From Geomonas subterranea (GTDB lineage: Bacteria; Desulfobacterota; Desulfuromonadia; Geobacterales; Geobacteraceae): a stretch of DNA of 64,000 nucleotides. Positions 8,204 through 16,988 of this stretch are shown piece after piece. Under the pieces are notes generated by a model. That model did not search any database and was not told where the DNA came from. It saw only the letters and a program-made list of their open reading frames with translations. Location of the stretch: contig NZ_CP077683.1 of NCBI RefSeq assembly GCF_019063845.1, positions 930,001 through 994,000 of the forward strand. The letters are read 5' to 3'. Each line of letters starts with the position of its first letter. Within the stretch, counting starts at the first letter, position 1. The translations under genes and the position numbers were made by a program.

Positions 8204-9499
8204 TTGGCAACAAACGCCTTGAGGGGCGCGCGCCTAGCCGTGGCAGTCGCCTTGTATCTTTTGACAGCCGTCCCCGTATTTGCAGAACCTCAGCCACTTT
8301 CGCTGCAGCAGGCAGTGGCGGCGGCGCTCAACAACAACCCGGAGCTCGTCTCTTTACGCAAAGAAGCCGGTGTCCTGGACGCCGCGGCTGTGCGTGCCGG
8401 GGTGCTCCCCAACCCCACGCTGGAACTGGAAGGGGCCACCGGCGCGCTTACCGGCAGCAGCGACGACAGCAACCTCTCCCTTGGCATCTCGCAGGAGTTC
8501 CTGCTGGGGGACAAGCGCCTCAAGCGCCACGCCGTAGCGGAGCGTGACCTTGCTGCATACCGGTGGCAGGTGGCGGACCGCGAGCGCGCTGTCAAGGAGC
8601 AGGTGCAGGCGGCTTACTGCGATGTGCTGCTCGCCCAGGAGCGGGTCGGCCTGGCCCGCCATTCCATCGAGCTCAACAAGCAACTGCTCCAGGTGGCGGT
8701 GGATCGTTTGGCGGCGGGAGACATCCCCGAACTGGAGATGTACCTGGTCCGGGTCGAACTGGTCCGCAGCGAGGGGAACCTGGTCGAGTTGCAGCGTGCT
8801 CTACTGGACAGCAGGGCGAAACTGTTCGCGCTCGTGGCCCTCCCGCCGGCAGCGTCCCCGGTTTTGGGCGACACCTTGAACGGCAACGACGTTCGGGTCA
8901 ACGGGGCGGGAGACCTGAAGCAGGTCGCCATGCAGAACCGTCCCGACCTCAAGGCGCTGCATGCGGCGATGCAGAGAAGTGACGCGGAGGTGGGACTCGC
9001 CGAGGCGGAAGGGATCCCCAACCTTACCGCAGGGATCGCAGTGAGCCGCGACACCTCGTCCATGGAGATCGGTGGGGCCGAGGGGCGGGAAACCGCTTAC
9101 ACCATCGGGGTGAAAATCTCGATGCCGATCCCGGTCTTCGACCGGAACCAGGCCGGGCAGCAGGAGGCGCGGGCCAAACGTTCCAGCGCCGAAATCAGGC
9201 TGCAGGGTGCGGCCGCGAGCGTGGAACGCGAGGTGGATAGCGCCCACGCGAGCCTCGCCAATGCCGAAAAAGTGCTCTCTCTGTTTCGTTCCGACATACT
9301 GCGCCAGCTCGATGAAAACCTGAAGCTGACCCAGGAAGCCTACCGGCTCGGCGAGGTCGGCATCCTGGCGGTGATCGAGGAGCAGAAGAAATACTTCGAG
9401 GTGAGCGACAGCTACCTCGCCGCCCTGCACGCCAGGCAGATATCCCTCAACAGACTCGAATCGGCAGTAGCCGCTGACATTTACGGAGGTGTGCAGTGA
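8204..9499 (+). CDS. TolC-family outer-membrane factor of a heavy-metal RND pump (CzcC-like)
   Basis: A 431-residue outer-membrane channel subunit. A signal peptide (about residues 1-27, ending VPVFA) precedes two OEP repeats rich in long amphipathic helices. Typical segments are LSLQQAVAAALNNNPEL, GNLVELQRALLDSRAKL and LTQEAYRLGEVGILAVIEEQK. The start is TTG at 8204: AGGAGG at 8191-8196 is ideally spaced and no ATG in frame fits. The 115 bases before it show no other gene. The stop overlaps the next start by four bases (GTGA), so the adaptor is translationally coupled. Confidence 0.9.
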   Translation: MATNALRGARLAVAVALYLLTAVPVFAEPQPLSLQQAVAAALNNNPELVSLRKEAGVLDAAAVRAGVLPNPTLELEGATGALTGSSDDSNLSLGISQEFLLGDKRLKRHAVAERDLAAYRWQVADRERAVKEQVQAAYCDVLLAQERVGLARHSIELNKQLLQVAVDRLAAGDIPELEMYLVRVELVRSEGNLVELQRALLDSRAKLFALVALPPAASPVLGDTLNGNDVRVNGAGDLKQVAMQNRPDLKALHAAMQRSDAEVGLAEAEGIPNLTAGIAVSRDTSSMEIGGAEGRETAYTIGVKISMPIPVFDRNQAGQQEARAKRSSAEIRLQGAAASVEREVDSAHASLANAEKVLSLFRSDILRQLDENLKLTQEAYRLGEVGILAVIEEQKKYFEVSDSYLAALHARQISLNRLESAVAADIYGGVQ

Positions 9500-10758
9500 A
9501 CAGGAAGGGAATCATCATCGGGCTGGTCCTCACCATCGCGCTCGGGGGCGGCGTCGCCTACCGGCTTATCAACACTCCGGGAAGTGGCGGGCACGCCGAG
9601 CATGGCGAGCACGCCGAGGCGGGTCACGCGGAGGAAAAGGGTGGTCACGCGGAGGAAAAGGGTGGCCACATCGGGGGAAGGGAAGAAGAGGGGCACGACG
9701 AGCATGGCGAGAAGCTCGTCAAGATGGCCGTGGAGGTGCAAAAACAAAACGGCGTGGCGGTGGCCCCGGTCAAGAAGTCGCAGATGCCCGGCGTCATCAG
9801 CGCGACCGGCAAGGTCGAGGCCAATGCCGACAGGATCGCGCACGTCTCTCCGCGCATCTCCGGAAAGATAGTGGCGGTAAGGGCATCGCTTGGTGACAGC
9901 GTGGGGGGAGGGCAGGTGCTGGCGACCCTGGACAGCGTCGAGCTGGGCGAGGCCATGAGCCGGTACCACCAGTCGAAGACCAGGCTCGCCCTGGCCCAGT
10001 CCAACATGGAGCGGGTGAAGGTGCTGGTGGACAAGAAGATTGCGGCCAGAAAGGAGATCCTCCAGGCGGAGACCGACTACAAGACGGCGCAGACCGAACT
10101 GCACACCGACCAGGAACGTCTTTCCCTGTACGGCGTCTCCGCCGGGGATTTGAAGGGGGACAGGAAGCCCCTCTTGCCGGTACGCGCGCCTATCGGCGGC
10201 GTCATTACCGAGAAACATGCCATAGTCGGCGAACTCTCCGACCCTGCCAAGAGCCTCTACACCATCGCGGACCTCTCCTCGGTCTGGGTGCTCGTCGACA
10301 TCCACGAGAAGGATCTGGCCAAGGTGCGCCGCGGACAGACCGCGACCGTCGCCGTCAGCGCCTTTCCCGAGACGAAGTTCCGCGGCCGCGTTACCTACCT
10401 GGCGGACGTCGTCGACCAGGCGACCCGCACCATCAAGGCGAGGGTCGAGGTTGCCAATCCGGGGCGCAAGCTGAAGCCGGAGATGTTCGCGACCGTGGAA
10501 CTCGCAACGGCAGCCGGCGCGTCCCAGGTTCTGGCCATCCCCGAAGAAGCCGTCGTGGAGCTGGAGGGGAAAAAGCTCATCTTCGTCGCGGAAGGCGATG
10601 CTGCCTTCGAGCCGCGCAAGGTGGAACTGGGGCGTGCCTCCGGCGGCATGGTCGAAGTCCTCTCCGGTCTCAAGGAAGGCGAGCGGCTGGCCGTGAAGGG
10701 GGGCTTCGTTCTTAAGTCGGAGCTGCAAAAGGGCGAAATCTCGGGGCACGACCACTAA
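9496..10758 (+). CDS. Heavy-metal RND efflux periplasmic adaptor (CzcB-like) with His-rich N-terminus
   Basis: Membrane-fusion protein of 420 residues with an N-terminal signal anchor (GIIIGLVLTIALGGGVAYRLI). Residues about 32-75 form a His/Glu/Gly-rich stretch containing a tandem GHAEEKG repeat, a likely metal-binding tail. Then come the barrel-sandwich (SATGKVEANADRIAHVSPRISGKI), an alpha-hairpin, the second lipoyl half (LLPVRAPIGGVI) and a beta-barrel. GTG start with GGAGG at 9485-9489. The His-rich tail suggests divalent ions such as Zn, Co, Ni or Cd, though the exact substrate is not readable. Confidence 0.92.
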   Translation: MNRKGIIIGLVLTIALGGGVAYRLINTPGSGGHAEHGEHAEAGHAEEKGGHAEEKGGHIGGREEEGHDEHGEKLVKMAVEVQKQNGVAVAPVKKSQMPGVISATGKVEANADRIAHVSPRISGKIVAVRASLGDSVGGGQVLATLDSVELGEAMSRYHQSKTRLALAQSNMERVKVLVDKKIAARKEILQAETDYKTAQTELHTDQERLSLYGVSAGDLKGDRKPLLPVRAPIGGVITEKHAIVGELSDPAKSLYTIADLSSVWVLVDIHEKDLAKVRRGQTATVAVSAFPETKFRGRVTYLADVVDQATRTIKARVEVANPGRKLKPEMFATVELATAAGASQVLAIPEEAVVELEGKKLIFVAEGDAAFEPRKVELGRASGGMVEVLSGLKEGERLAVKGGFVLKSELQKGEISGHDH

Positions 10759-10772
10759 GGAGACCGGCACCC

Positions 10773-13700
10773 ATGCTTGAAAAAACAGTGGCATACATGC
10801 TGAGGCAGAAGGGGATGGTCATCTTCCTGGCGCTGGTGATCGTCGTCTTCGGCTTCTATTCCTATCAAAAACTCCCCATCGACGCTTTTCCTGATGTCAC
10901 CAACATCCAGGTCGAGGTGGTGAGCCACGCGGACGGGCTCTCGGCGGTCGAGATCGAGAGGAACGTCACCTATCCCATCGAGATGGCGATGCGCGGCCTT
11001 CCCGATATCGAGCAGCTGCGCTCCGTGACCAAATTCGGTCTGTCCATCGTCACCGTGGTCTTCAAGGACAACGTCGACATCTATTTCGCGCGGCAACTCG
11101 TCTTCGAGCGGCTGGCCGAGGCGCGGGAAAAGGTCCCCAAGGGAGTCGAGGTGGCCATGGGCCCCATCGGCACCGCCATGGGGGAGATCTACCAGTACAC
11201 GCTGGAAGGAAAGGCGCCGCAGGAACCGGAGGCGAAGCGTGCCTACCTGACCAACCTGCGCACCGTCCAGGAATGGGTCGTCACCCCGCAGTTGAAGAGC
11301 GTCCCAGGCGTCAACGAGATCAACTCCTTCGGTGGATATTTCAAGCAGTACCAGGTGGTGGTATCCCCGGACAAGCTGCTCAAGTACGGCGTCACGGTGG
11401 CGGACGTCTATGACGCCGTCGGCAGCAACAACAGCAACGTCGGCGGCAACGTGCTCGAGCGCGGCAGCGACCAGTACATCGTGCGCGGCGTCGGTCTCAT
11501 CCAGAGCACCGGCGACATCGAGAACATCGTCCTCAAGTCGCAGGGGGGAACGCCGGTCTACCTGCGCGACGTGGCCCAGGTTCGTGTCGGTGAGGCGGTA
11601 CGCATGGGCGCCGCCATCAAGGATGCCTCGGGCGAGGCGGTGGGGGGCATCGTGATGATGCTCCGCGGCGAGAACAGCCGCGACGTGGTCGCCCGGGTAG
11701 CGGCCAAGGTTAAGGAGATCAACGAGAGCACCATGCTCCCCGACGGCGTGAAGCTCGTGCCGTACTACGACCGCAGCGACATCGTCAAGGGGAGCGTCGG
11801 CACGGTTAACAAGGCGCTCGTCGAGGGGGCGATCCTGGTCCTCCTGGTCCTCTACCTGCTCCTCAACAGCATCCGCGGCAGCATCGTCGTGCTCCTGGCG
11901 CTACCGCTGTCGCTTCTGGCCACCTTTATCGTCATGAAGCTGACCGGCATAACGGCGAACCTCATGTCCCTGGGCGGCCTGGCCATCTCCATCGGCATGA
12001 TCATCGACACCACCATCATCCAGGTGGAGAACGTGCAGCGCCACCTGAGCGAGGCGGGGGAGCGGGAACCGAAACTGAAGACCGTGCTGAAGGCCGTGAT
12101 GGAGGTGCGCAAGCCCAGCATCTTCGGCGAGTTGATCATCGCGCTCACCTTCATCCCTATCCTGACCCTGGAGGGGATCGAGGGGAAGATGTTCGGCCCC
12201 CTGGCCATCACCGTCGCGATTGCGCTTCTGGCGTCCCTGCTTCTTTCCATCTTCATCATCCCGGTCCTCTGCAGCATCATTCTCAAGCCGCAGCCCGAAA
12301 AGGATAGCCGGATCATGGCCTGGGCAAAAGAGCAGTACCTGCCGCTTTTGGAGTACGCGCTGAACCGCAGGAAGGTGGTGCTCGGGATCGCCGCGGGGCT
12401 CCTGGTCTGCTCGCTGTTCCTGGTCTCGAGGCTCGGGACCGAGTTCATGCCCATCATGGACGAGGGGTCCTTCGACATGGATATCGCCATGCTCCCCGGG
12501 GTCTCGCTGGCGAAGGCCCTCGAGGTGAACCAGCAGGCGACGGCGAAACTGAAGAAGTTCGAAGAGCTGGACGTCGTGGTGGGGCGGATCGGGCAGACCG
12601 GGGTCGCCCTCGACACCCGCGGCCCCGACAAGACCGGGTATGTCGGCGTGTTCAAGCCCAAGGACCAGTGGAAGCGCAACATCACCAAGGAGGAGCTGAC
12701 CAACGAGATGAGGGAGTCGCTGGAGACCATCCCCGGCATCAGCTTCGGCTTCAGCCAGCCGATCCAGTGCCGCATCGACGAGCTGGTCGCGGGGACCCGG
12801 GCGCAGCTTATCGTGAAGCTCTTCGGTGACGACCTGGACGTGCTGCGCGACAAATCGGCCCAGATCGCCAAGGTGCTCTCCACAGTGAGAGGGGGGACTG
12901 ACCTCAACACCGAGAAGGTGTCCGGGCAGCCCTATCTCACGGTGACCATCGACCGGGCCAGGATCGCCCGCTACGGTTTGAACATCAGCGACGTGCAGCA
13001 GGTAATCGAGATTGCCGTTGCGGGCAAGGCGGCTTCTTCCTTCTACGAGCCGAGCCGCAGCTTCGACATTACGGTCCGGTTGCCGGAGGAAAAGAGGAAC
13101 TCGCTGGAGGCGATCCAGAACCTCCTCATCTCCACCAAGTCCGGCATGAACATCCCGCTGGAGCAGCTCGCCGAGGTGAAGATGGTGGAGGGACCGGTGC
13201 AGATAAGCCGCCAGGACGGGGTGAGAAGGATCGGCATCGAAATGAACGTGAGCGGCAGGGACATCGGCAGCTTCGTCGCCGAGGCGAAACAGAAGATCAA
13301 GGACCAGGTCAAGCTCCCCTCCGGCTACTACCTCACCTGGGGCGGGCAGTTCGAGAACCAGCAGCGCGCCATGAGCAGGTTGATGATCATCGGTCCGGTG
13401 GCGGTGGCGCTGATACTGCTGCTGCTCTATGTCACCTTCCGTTCCATCAGGCTGGCTTTTCTGGTGCTTTCGAACCTTCCCTTCGCGCTGATCGGCGGGA
13501 TCTTCTCGCTGTTCCTGTCCGGGCAGTACCTGTCCGTCCCGGCCTCGGTCGGCTTCATCGTTCTCTTCGGCGTGGCGGTCCTGAACGGGCTGGTACTGGT
13601 ATCGAGGATCGCGCAGTTGCGCGAGGAGGGGCTTGCGCTCGGGGATGCGGTGCGCCAGGGGGCTGTGGACCGGTTGCGGCCGGTGCTGATGACCGCGTCC

Positions 13701-13877
13701 ATCGCCATCTTCAGCCTCATGCCCATGCTGTTTGCCGGCGGAACGGGTTCGGAAATTCAAAAACCTCTCGCTACGGTCGTGGTGGGAGGATTGATCACGT
13801 CGACGCTCCTCACCCTGTTGATCATCCCGGCGTTCTATGACTGGTTCGAGAAGAAGAAAGCCGAGACGGAAGTATAG
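10773..13877 (+). CDS. Heavy-metal RND efflux permease (CzcA/CusA family)
   Basis: Proton-driven inner-membrane pump of 1034 residues, the full size for RND permeases, with the usual 12-helix, two-porter-loop plan. Helix 4 reads GGLAISIGMIIDTTIIQVEN. It keeps the central Asp and the Glu-Asn but lacks the DFG aspartate of CzcA proper, and so looks closer to the CusA pattern. The His-rich adaptor nevertheless points to divalent metals, so substrate assignment is open. AAGGAGA precedes the ATG. A strong terminator follows at 13923. Confidence 0.93.
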   Translation: MLEKTVAYMLRQKGMVIFLALVIVVFGFYSYQKLPIDAFPDVTNIQVEVVSHADGLSAVEIERNVTYPIEMAMRGLPDIEQLRSVTKFGLSIVTVVFKDNVDIYFARQLVFERLAEAREKVPKGVEVAMGPIGTAMGEIYQYTLEGKAPQEPEAKRAYLTNLRTVQEWVVTPQLKSVPGVNEINSFGGYFKQYQVVVSPDKLLKYGVTVADVYDAVGSNNSNVGGNVLERGSDQYIVRGVGLIQSTGDIENIVLKSQGGTPVYLRDVAQVRVGEAVRMGAAIKDASGEAVGGIVMMLRGENSRDVVARVAAKVKEINESTMLPDGVKLVPYYDRSDIVKGSVGTVNKALVEGAILVLLVLYLLLNSIRGSIVVLLALPLSLLATFIVMKLTGITANLMSLGGLAISIGMIIDTTIIQVENVQRHLSEAGEREPKLKTVLKAVMEVRKPSIFGELIIALTFIPILTLEGIEGKMFGPLAITVAIALLASLLLSIFIIPVLCSIILKPQPEKDSRIMAWAKEQYLPLLEYALNRRKVVLGIAAGLLVCSLFLVSRLGTEFMPIMDEGSFDMDIAMLPGVSLAKALEVNQQATAKLKKFEELDVVVGRIGQTGVALDTRGPDKTGYVGVFKPKDQWKRNITKEELTNEMRESLETIPGISFGFSQPIQCRIDELVAGTRAQLIVKLFGDDLDVLRDKSAQIAKVLSTVRGGTDLNTEKVSGQPYLTVTIDRARIARYGLNISDVQQVIEIAVAGKAASSFYEPSRSFDITVRLPEEKRNSLEAIQNLLISTKSGMNIPLEQLAEVKMVEGPVQISRQDGVRRIGIEMNVSGRDIGSFVAEAKQKIKDQVKLPSGYYLTWGGQFENQQRAMSRLMIIGPVAVALILLLLYVTFRSIRLAFLVLSNLPFALIGGIFSLFLSGQYLSVPASVGFIVLFGVAVLNGLVLVSRIAQLREEGLALGDAVRQGAVDRLRPVLMTASIAIFSLMPMLFAGGTGSEIQKPLATVVVGGLITSTLLTLLIIPAFYDWFEKKKAETEV

Positions 13878-13922
13878 GGAAGTCTGAAGAAGTTGGAGGA
13901 ATAAACAGTTTGTTATGCAATT

Positions 13923-13962
13923 GTGCCGTGGCCGCCTCCTCCTCCGGCCACGGCACCTTTTT
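13923..13962 (+). terminator. Terminator of the metal-efflux operon
   Basis: GTGCCGTGGCCG (13923-13934) pairs perfectly with CGGCCACGGCAC (13945-13956) around a 10-base C/T loop, followed by a T5 tract. Confidence 0.9.
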
Positions 13963-14081
13963 AGCGCCATGATGAACCTTCCGCAAGGGGGGAGGGCAAC
14001 CAAGGGATGCCGGCTGTAAACGCTGTTGGTGCGGCGAATTTAGCCGCTGTTTTAAAATGACAATATAACCGGTAAACAGTG

Positions 14082-14111
14082 ACGGCCCCGCGTGTAGCGG
14101 GGCCGTTTTTT
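14082..14111 (+). terminator. Second, orphan intrinsic terminator
   Basis: ACGGCCCCG (14082-14090) and CGGGGCCGT (14098-14106) with a 7-base loop and T6. No gene lies between this and the previous terminator at 13962. The gap from 13878 to 14399 holds only the two terminators and the liv promoter region, and I see no convincing coding sequence in it. Confidence 0.8.
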
Positions 14112-14261
14112 GTGTTAATCAAAAGTTTAAGATTGCGAAACAGCTCCAGCTGTTGTAAAGTGTCGCGCGGTCGAGGGTCAGGCCACTCATTAGAGGTTCT
14201 GTTGCCGTTTTATTTTCGGCCTCGGCTCCGTGTCCGGTGCAGTGTCAGGTTTACCAATAGC

Positions 14262-14299
14262 TTGCTTATTTCCAAATGCTTATGGTATACGTCATAAGC
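14262..14299 (+). promoter_or_regulatory. Promoter of livHMGF with an overlapping palindromic operator
   Basis: TTGCTT (14262-14267), an 18-base spacer and an extended -10 TGGTATACG (TATACG at 14286-14291). The -10 lies inside a perfect inverted repeat GCTTATG...CATAAGC (14278-14284 and 14293-14299), a placement typical of a repressor site. The regulator is unknown. Confidence 0.5.
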
Positions 14300-14399
14300 T
14301 ATTCCCGTGTTTTATTTTGAGAGAATTTTAACCTGAATCCCGTGCCGGCAACGGCGCCTGGGCTTTTGGTCAGACAAATCCAGTCGGAAGGAAGTCGAC

Positions 14400-15275
14400 A
14401 TGTTCTTACAACAGCTAGTAAACGGCGTGGCCCTGGGGAGCGTCTACGCGCTCATCGCCCTCGGCTACACCATGGTGTACGGGATCATCACCCTGATCAA
14501 CTTCGCCCACGGCGAAATCTTCATGGTCGGGGCCTTCATCGGACTGCTGCTAGTCTCCTACTTCAAGGTCAACGTGTTCGTTGCCATCATCGGTGCCATG
14601 ATCTTCTGCATGATCATGGGTGTTCTCATCGAACTGATCGCGTACCGCGCGCTGAGGAAGTCGTCCCGCCTTTCCGCACTGATCTCCGCGATCGGCGTTT
14701 CCATCTTCCTCTCCTCGCTGGCGCTGATGGTATTCGGTGCTGACGCCAAGGGCTTCCCGGACGGTGCCTTCCCGGTGCGGCAGATCCATGTCGGGAGCGC
14801 CGACATTTCTACCCTGCAGATCCTCATCATCGGCGTTTCCGCGGTCCTCATGATGGCCCTCGAGTTCATCGTCCAGAAGACCAAGATAGGGAAGGCGATG
14901 CGCGCCACCTCCGAGGATTACAGCACCTCGGCCCTCATGGGCATCAACGTGAACCGCGTCATCTCCTTCACCTTCGCCCTCGGCTCCGCGCTCGCGGCGG
15001 CCGGCGGGGTGCTGGTCGGCGTCCTCTTTAACGCGGTATCCTTCAACATGGGCCTCATGGCCGGCCTGAAGGCCTTCGCCGCCGCGGTCTTGGGCGGGAT
15101 CGGCTCCATCCCGGGTGCGATGTTGGGCGGCCTGCTCCTCGGCGTCTCCGAGGTCTTCGGCGTCGCCATCGGCTACTCATCCTACCGTGACGCCATCGCC
15201 TTCACCATCCTGGTGCTGGTGCTCCTCGTCAAGCCGACCGGCCTGCTCGGCCAAAAAATTACAAAGAAGGTATAG
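14400..15275 (+). CDS. livH: Branched-chain amino-acid ABC transporter permease LivH
   Basis: Inner-membrane permease of 291 residues, about eight hydrophobic segments. It has the LivH hallmarks GVALGSVYALIALGYTMVYGII at the N-terminus, INFAHGEIFMVGAF, MRATSEDYSTSALMGINVNRV (ATPase-docking loop) and AAVLGGIGSIPGAMLGG. GGAAGGAAG precedes the ATG. First gene of livHMGF. No binding protein is encoded in this cluster, and the nearest is the LivK lipoprotein at 4259. Confidence 0.95.
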   Translation: MFLQQLVNGVALGSVYALIALGYTMVYGIITLINFAHGEIFMVGAFIGLLLVSYFKVNVFVAIIGAMIFCMIMGVLIELIAYRALRKSSRLSALISAIGVSIFLSSLALMVFGADAKGFPDGAFPVRQIHVGSADISTLQILIIGVSAVLMMALEFIVQKTKIGKAMRATSEDYSTSALMGINVNRVISFTFALGSALAAAGGVLVGVLFNAVSFNMGLMAGLKAFAAAVLGGIGSIPGAMLGGLLLGVSEVFGVAIGYSSYRDAIAFTILVLVLLVKPTGLLGQKITKKV

Positions 15276-15280
15276 ATTCG

Positions 15281-16180
15281 ATGGCAGACTTCCTGAACAG
15301 CTTGGTCGGCTCGGTCGACCCCTACATGTTGCAGATCCTCGTCAACGTCGGCATCGCTATCGTGCTGGCGCTGGGGCTTAACGTCATCACCGGCCTCACC
15401 GGCCAGCTCTCCCTGGGGCACGCCGCGTTCATGAGCATCGGCGCCTTCACGAGCGCCATGGTGACCATCAAGACCGGTCTTCCCTTCGTCGCCAACCTTG
15501 CCGTTACCGGCGTGGTGACCGCCATCGTGGCTGCCGCCATCGGCTTCCCGATCCTGAGGCTCACCGGTGACTACCTGGCCATCTGCACCCTTGGTTTTGC
15601 CGAGATCGTCAAGGTCTTCTTCCTCAACTTCGAGCCCACCAACAAGGCGCTCGGGCTCACGGTCCCGCAGGCCAAGACTTCGATCCCGATGCCGATCTAC
15701 GTCTGGGTGGTTGCCATCCTGGCCATCGTCCTCGTCACCTTCGTGCAGAACTCCCGTTTCGGGCGCGCGCTGAAGGCGATCCGCGAAGACGAGATCGCGG
15801 CCGACGCCATGGGGATCAACACGGCGCGCTACAAGATCCAGGCCTTTGCCCTCGGCTCCTTCATGGCCGGCATCGGCGGCGGTCTTTACGCCCACTTCCT
15901 GAGCTACATCAACCCCTCCGACTTCGGCTTCCTGAAATCGGTCGACATCCTGGCCATGGTAGTTCTGGGCGGCCTGGGCAGTGTCCCGGGTGCCGTCATC
16001 GGTTCCTCCGTGCTTGCCTCGGCGCCGGAGTTCCTGCGCTTCATGTCGCAGTACCGCATGCTGGTCTACGGTGCACTCCTGGTCTTCCTGATGGTGTTCC
16101 GTCCCAACGGGCTCCTGGGGGGCGTGAACGTCACCGAACTTTTGCTGCGCGCCATCGGCAGGAAGCCGGCAGGAAAGTAA
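15281..16180 (+). CDS. livM: Branched-chain amino-acid ABC transporter permease LivM
   Basis: Second permease, 299 residues. Typical LivM segments are GLNVITGLTGQLSLGHAAFMSIGAF, RLTGDYLAICTLGFAEIV, the docking loop ALKAIREDEIAADAMGINTARYK and VVLGGLGSVPGAVIG. It starts six bases after livH, so the two permeases are made together and form the heterodimeric channel. Confidence 0.95.
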   Translation: MADFLNSLVGSVDPYMLQILVNVGIAIVLALGLNVITGLTGQLSLGHAAFMSIGAFTSAMVTIKTGLPFVANLAVTGVVTAIVAAAIGFPILRLTGDYLAICTLGFAEIVKVFFLNFEPTNKALGLTVPQAKTSIPMPIYVWVVAILAIVLVTFVQNSRFGRALKAIREDEIAADAMGINTARYKIQAFALGSFMAGIGGGLYAHFLSYINPSDFGFLKSVDILAMVVLGGLGSVPGAVIGSSVLASAPEFLRFMSQYRMLVYGALLVFLMVFRPNGLLGGVNVTELLLRAIGRKPAGK

Positions 16181-16214
16181 ATTACTTAACTAACTCACGA
16201 AACGAGAGTAACGC

Positions 16215-16988
16215 ATGTCTATTCTTAAACTCGATAACGTCACCATCCGCTTCGGCGGCCTGGTCGCCGTGGACAAGGTAAACCTGGAGGTCGAGAAGGG
16301 GAACATCATGGCCCTGATCGGGCCCAACGGTGCCGGCAAGAGCACCATGTTCAACCTGATCACCGGCATCTACACGCCGACCGAAGGGCAGATCTCCTTC
16401 ATGGGCGAGAGCATCTCCGGCAAGCCCGCCTTCAAGATCGCCGCATCCGGCATCGGCAGGACCTTCCAGAACATCAGGCTCTTCACCCAGTTGACCGTGC
16501 TCGAGAACGTCCTGATCGGCGCCCACACCCAGGGCACCTTCGACCTGACCGGCGCCACCCTGAAGTTCCTCCCCTGGGTCCGCCGCGAGGAGAAGGAACT
16601 CAAGGAACTGGCGATGTCCTGCCTGAAGCAGGTGGACCTGACCCACAAGGCGTACGAACTGGCGGGGAACCTCCCCTACGGTGAGCAGCGCCGCCTGGAG
16701 ATCGCCCGCGCCCTGGCCATCAAGCCGCAGATCATCCTCCTGGACGAGCCCGCCGCAGGCATGAACCCGCAGGAGAAGCAGGTTCTGGCCGAGATGGTGA
16801 AGGCCATCAGCGCCACCGGCGTCACGGTGTTCCTGGTCGAGCACGACATGAAGTTCGTCATGGGTATTTCGCACCGCATCGCCGTCCTCGATTACGGGGT
16901 CAAGATCGCCGAGGGTACGCCCGAGGAGATCAGGAAGAACCCGAAGGTCATCGAGGCGTACCTCGGCAAAGGAGCAGCGGATGCTTAA
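16215..16988 (+). CDS. livG: Branched-chain amino-acid ABC transporter ATPase LivG
   Basis: ATP-binding subunit of 257 residues. It has Walker A GPNGAGKST, a Q-loop in GRTFQNIRLF, the family's variant signature LPYGEQRRLEIARALA in place of LSGGQ, Walker B IILLDEPAAGMNP and switch His in LVEHDMKFVM. These are all diagnostic for LivG. Its 3' end overlaps livF by eight bases. Confidence 0.95.
   Translation: MSILKLDNVTIRFGGLVAVDKVNLEVEKGNIMALIGPNGAGKSTMFNLITGIYTPTEGQISFMGESISGKPAFKIAASGIGRTFQNIRLFTQLTVLENVLIGAHTQGTFDLTGATLKFLPWVRREEKELKELAMSCLKQVDLTHKAYELAGNLPYGEQRRLEIARALAIKPQIILLDEPAAGMNPQEKQVLAEMVKAISATGVTVFLVEHDMKFVMGISHRIAVLDYGVKIAEGTPEEIRKNPKVIEAYLGKGAADA

Noticed and set aside
11901-14003. 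A 700-codon open frame antisense to the metal RND permease
   Set aside because: Arg/His/Asp-rich mirror of the real gene, with no ribosome site or family motif.
13963-14081. A small RNA between the two terminators
   Set aside because: No promoter with acceptable spacing was found in front of the orphan terminator. Left as a terminator only.
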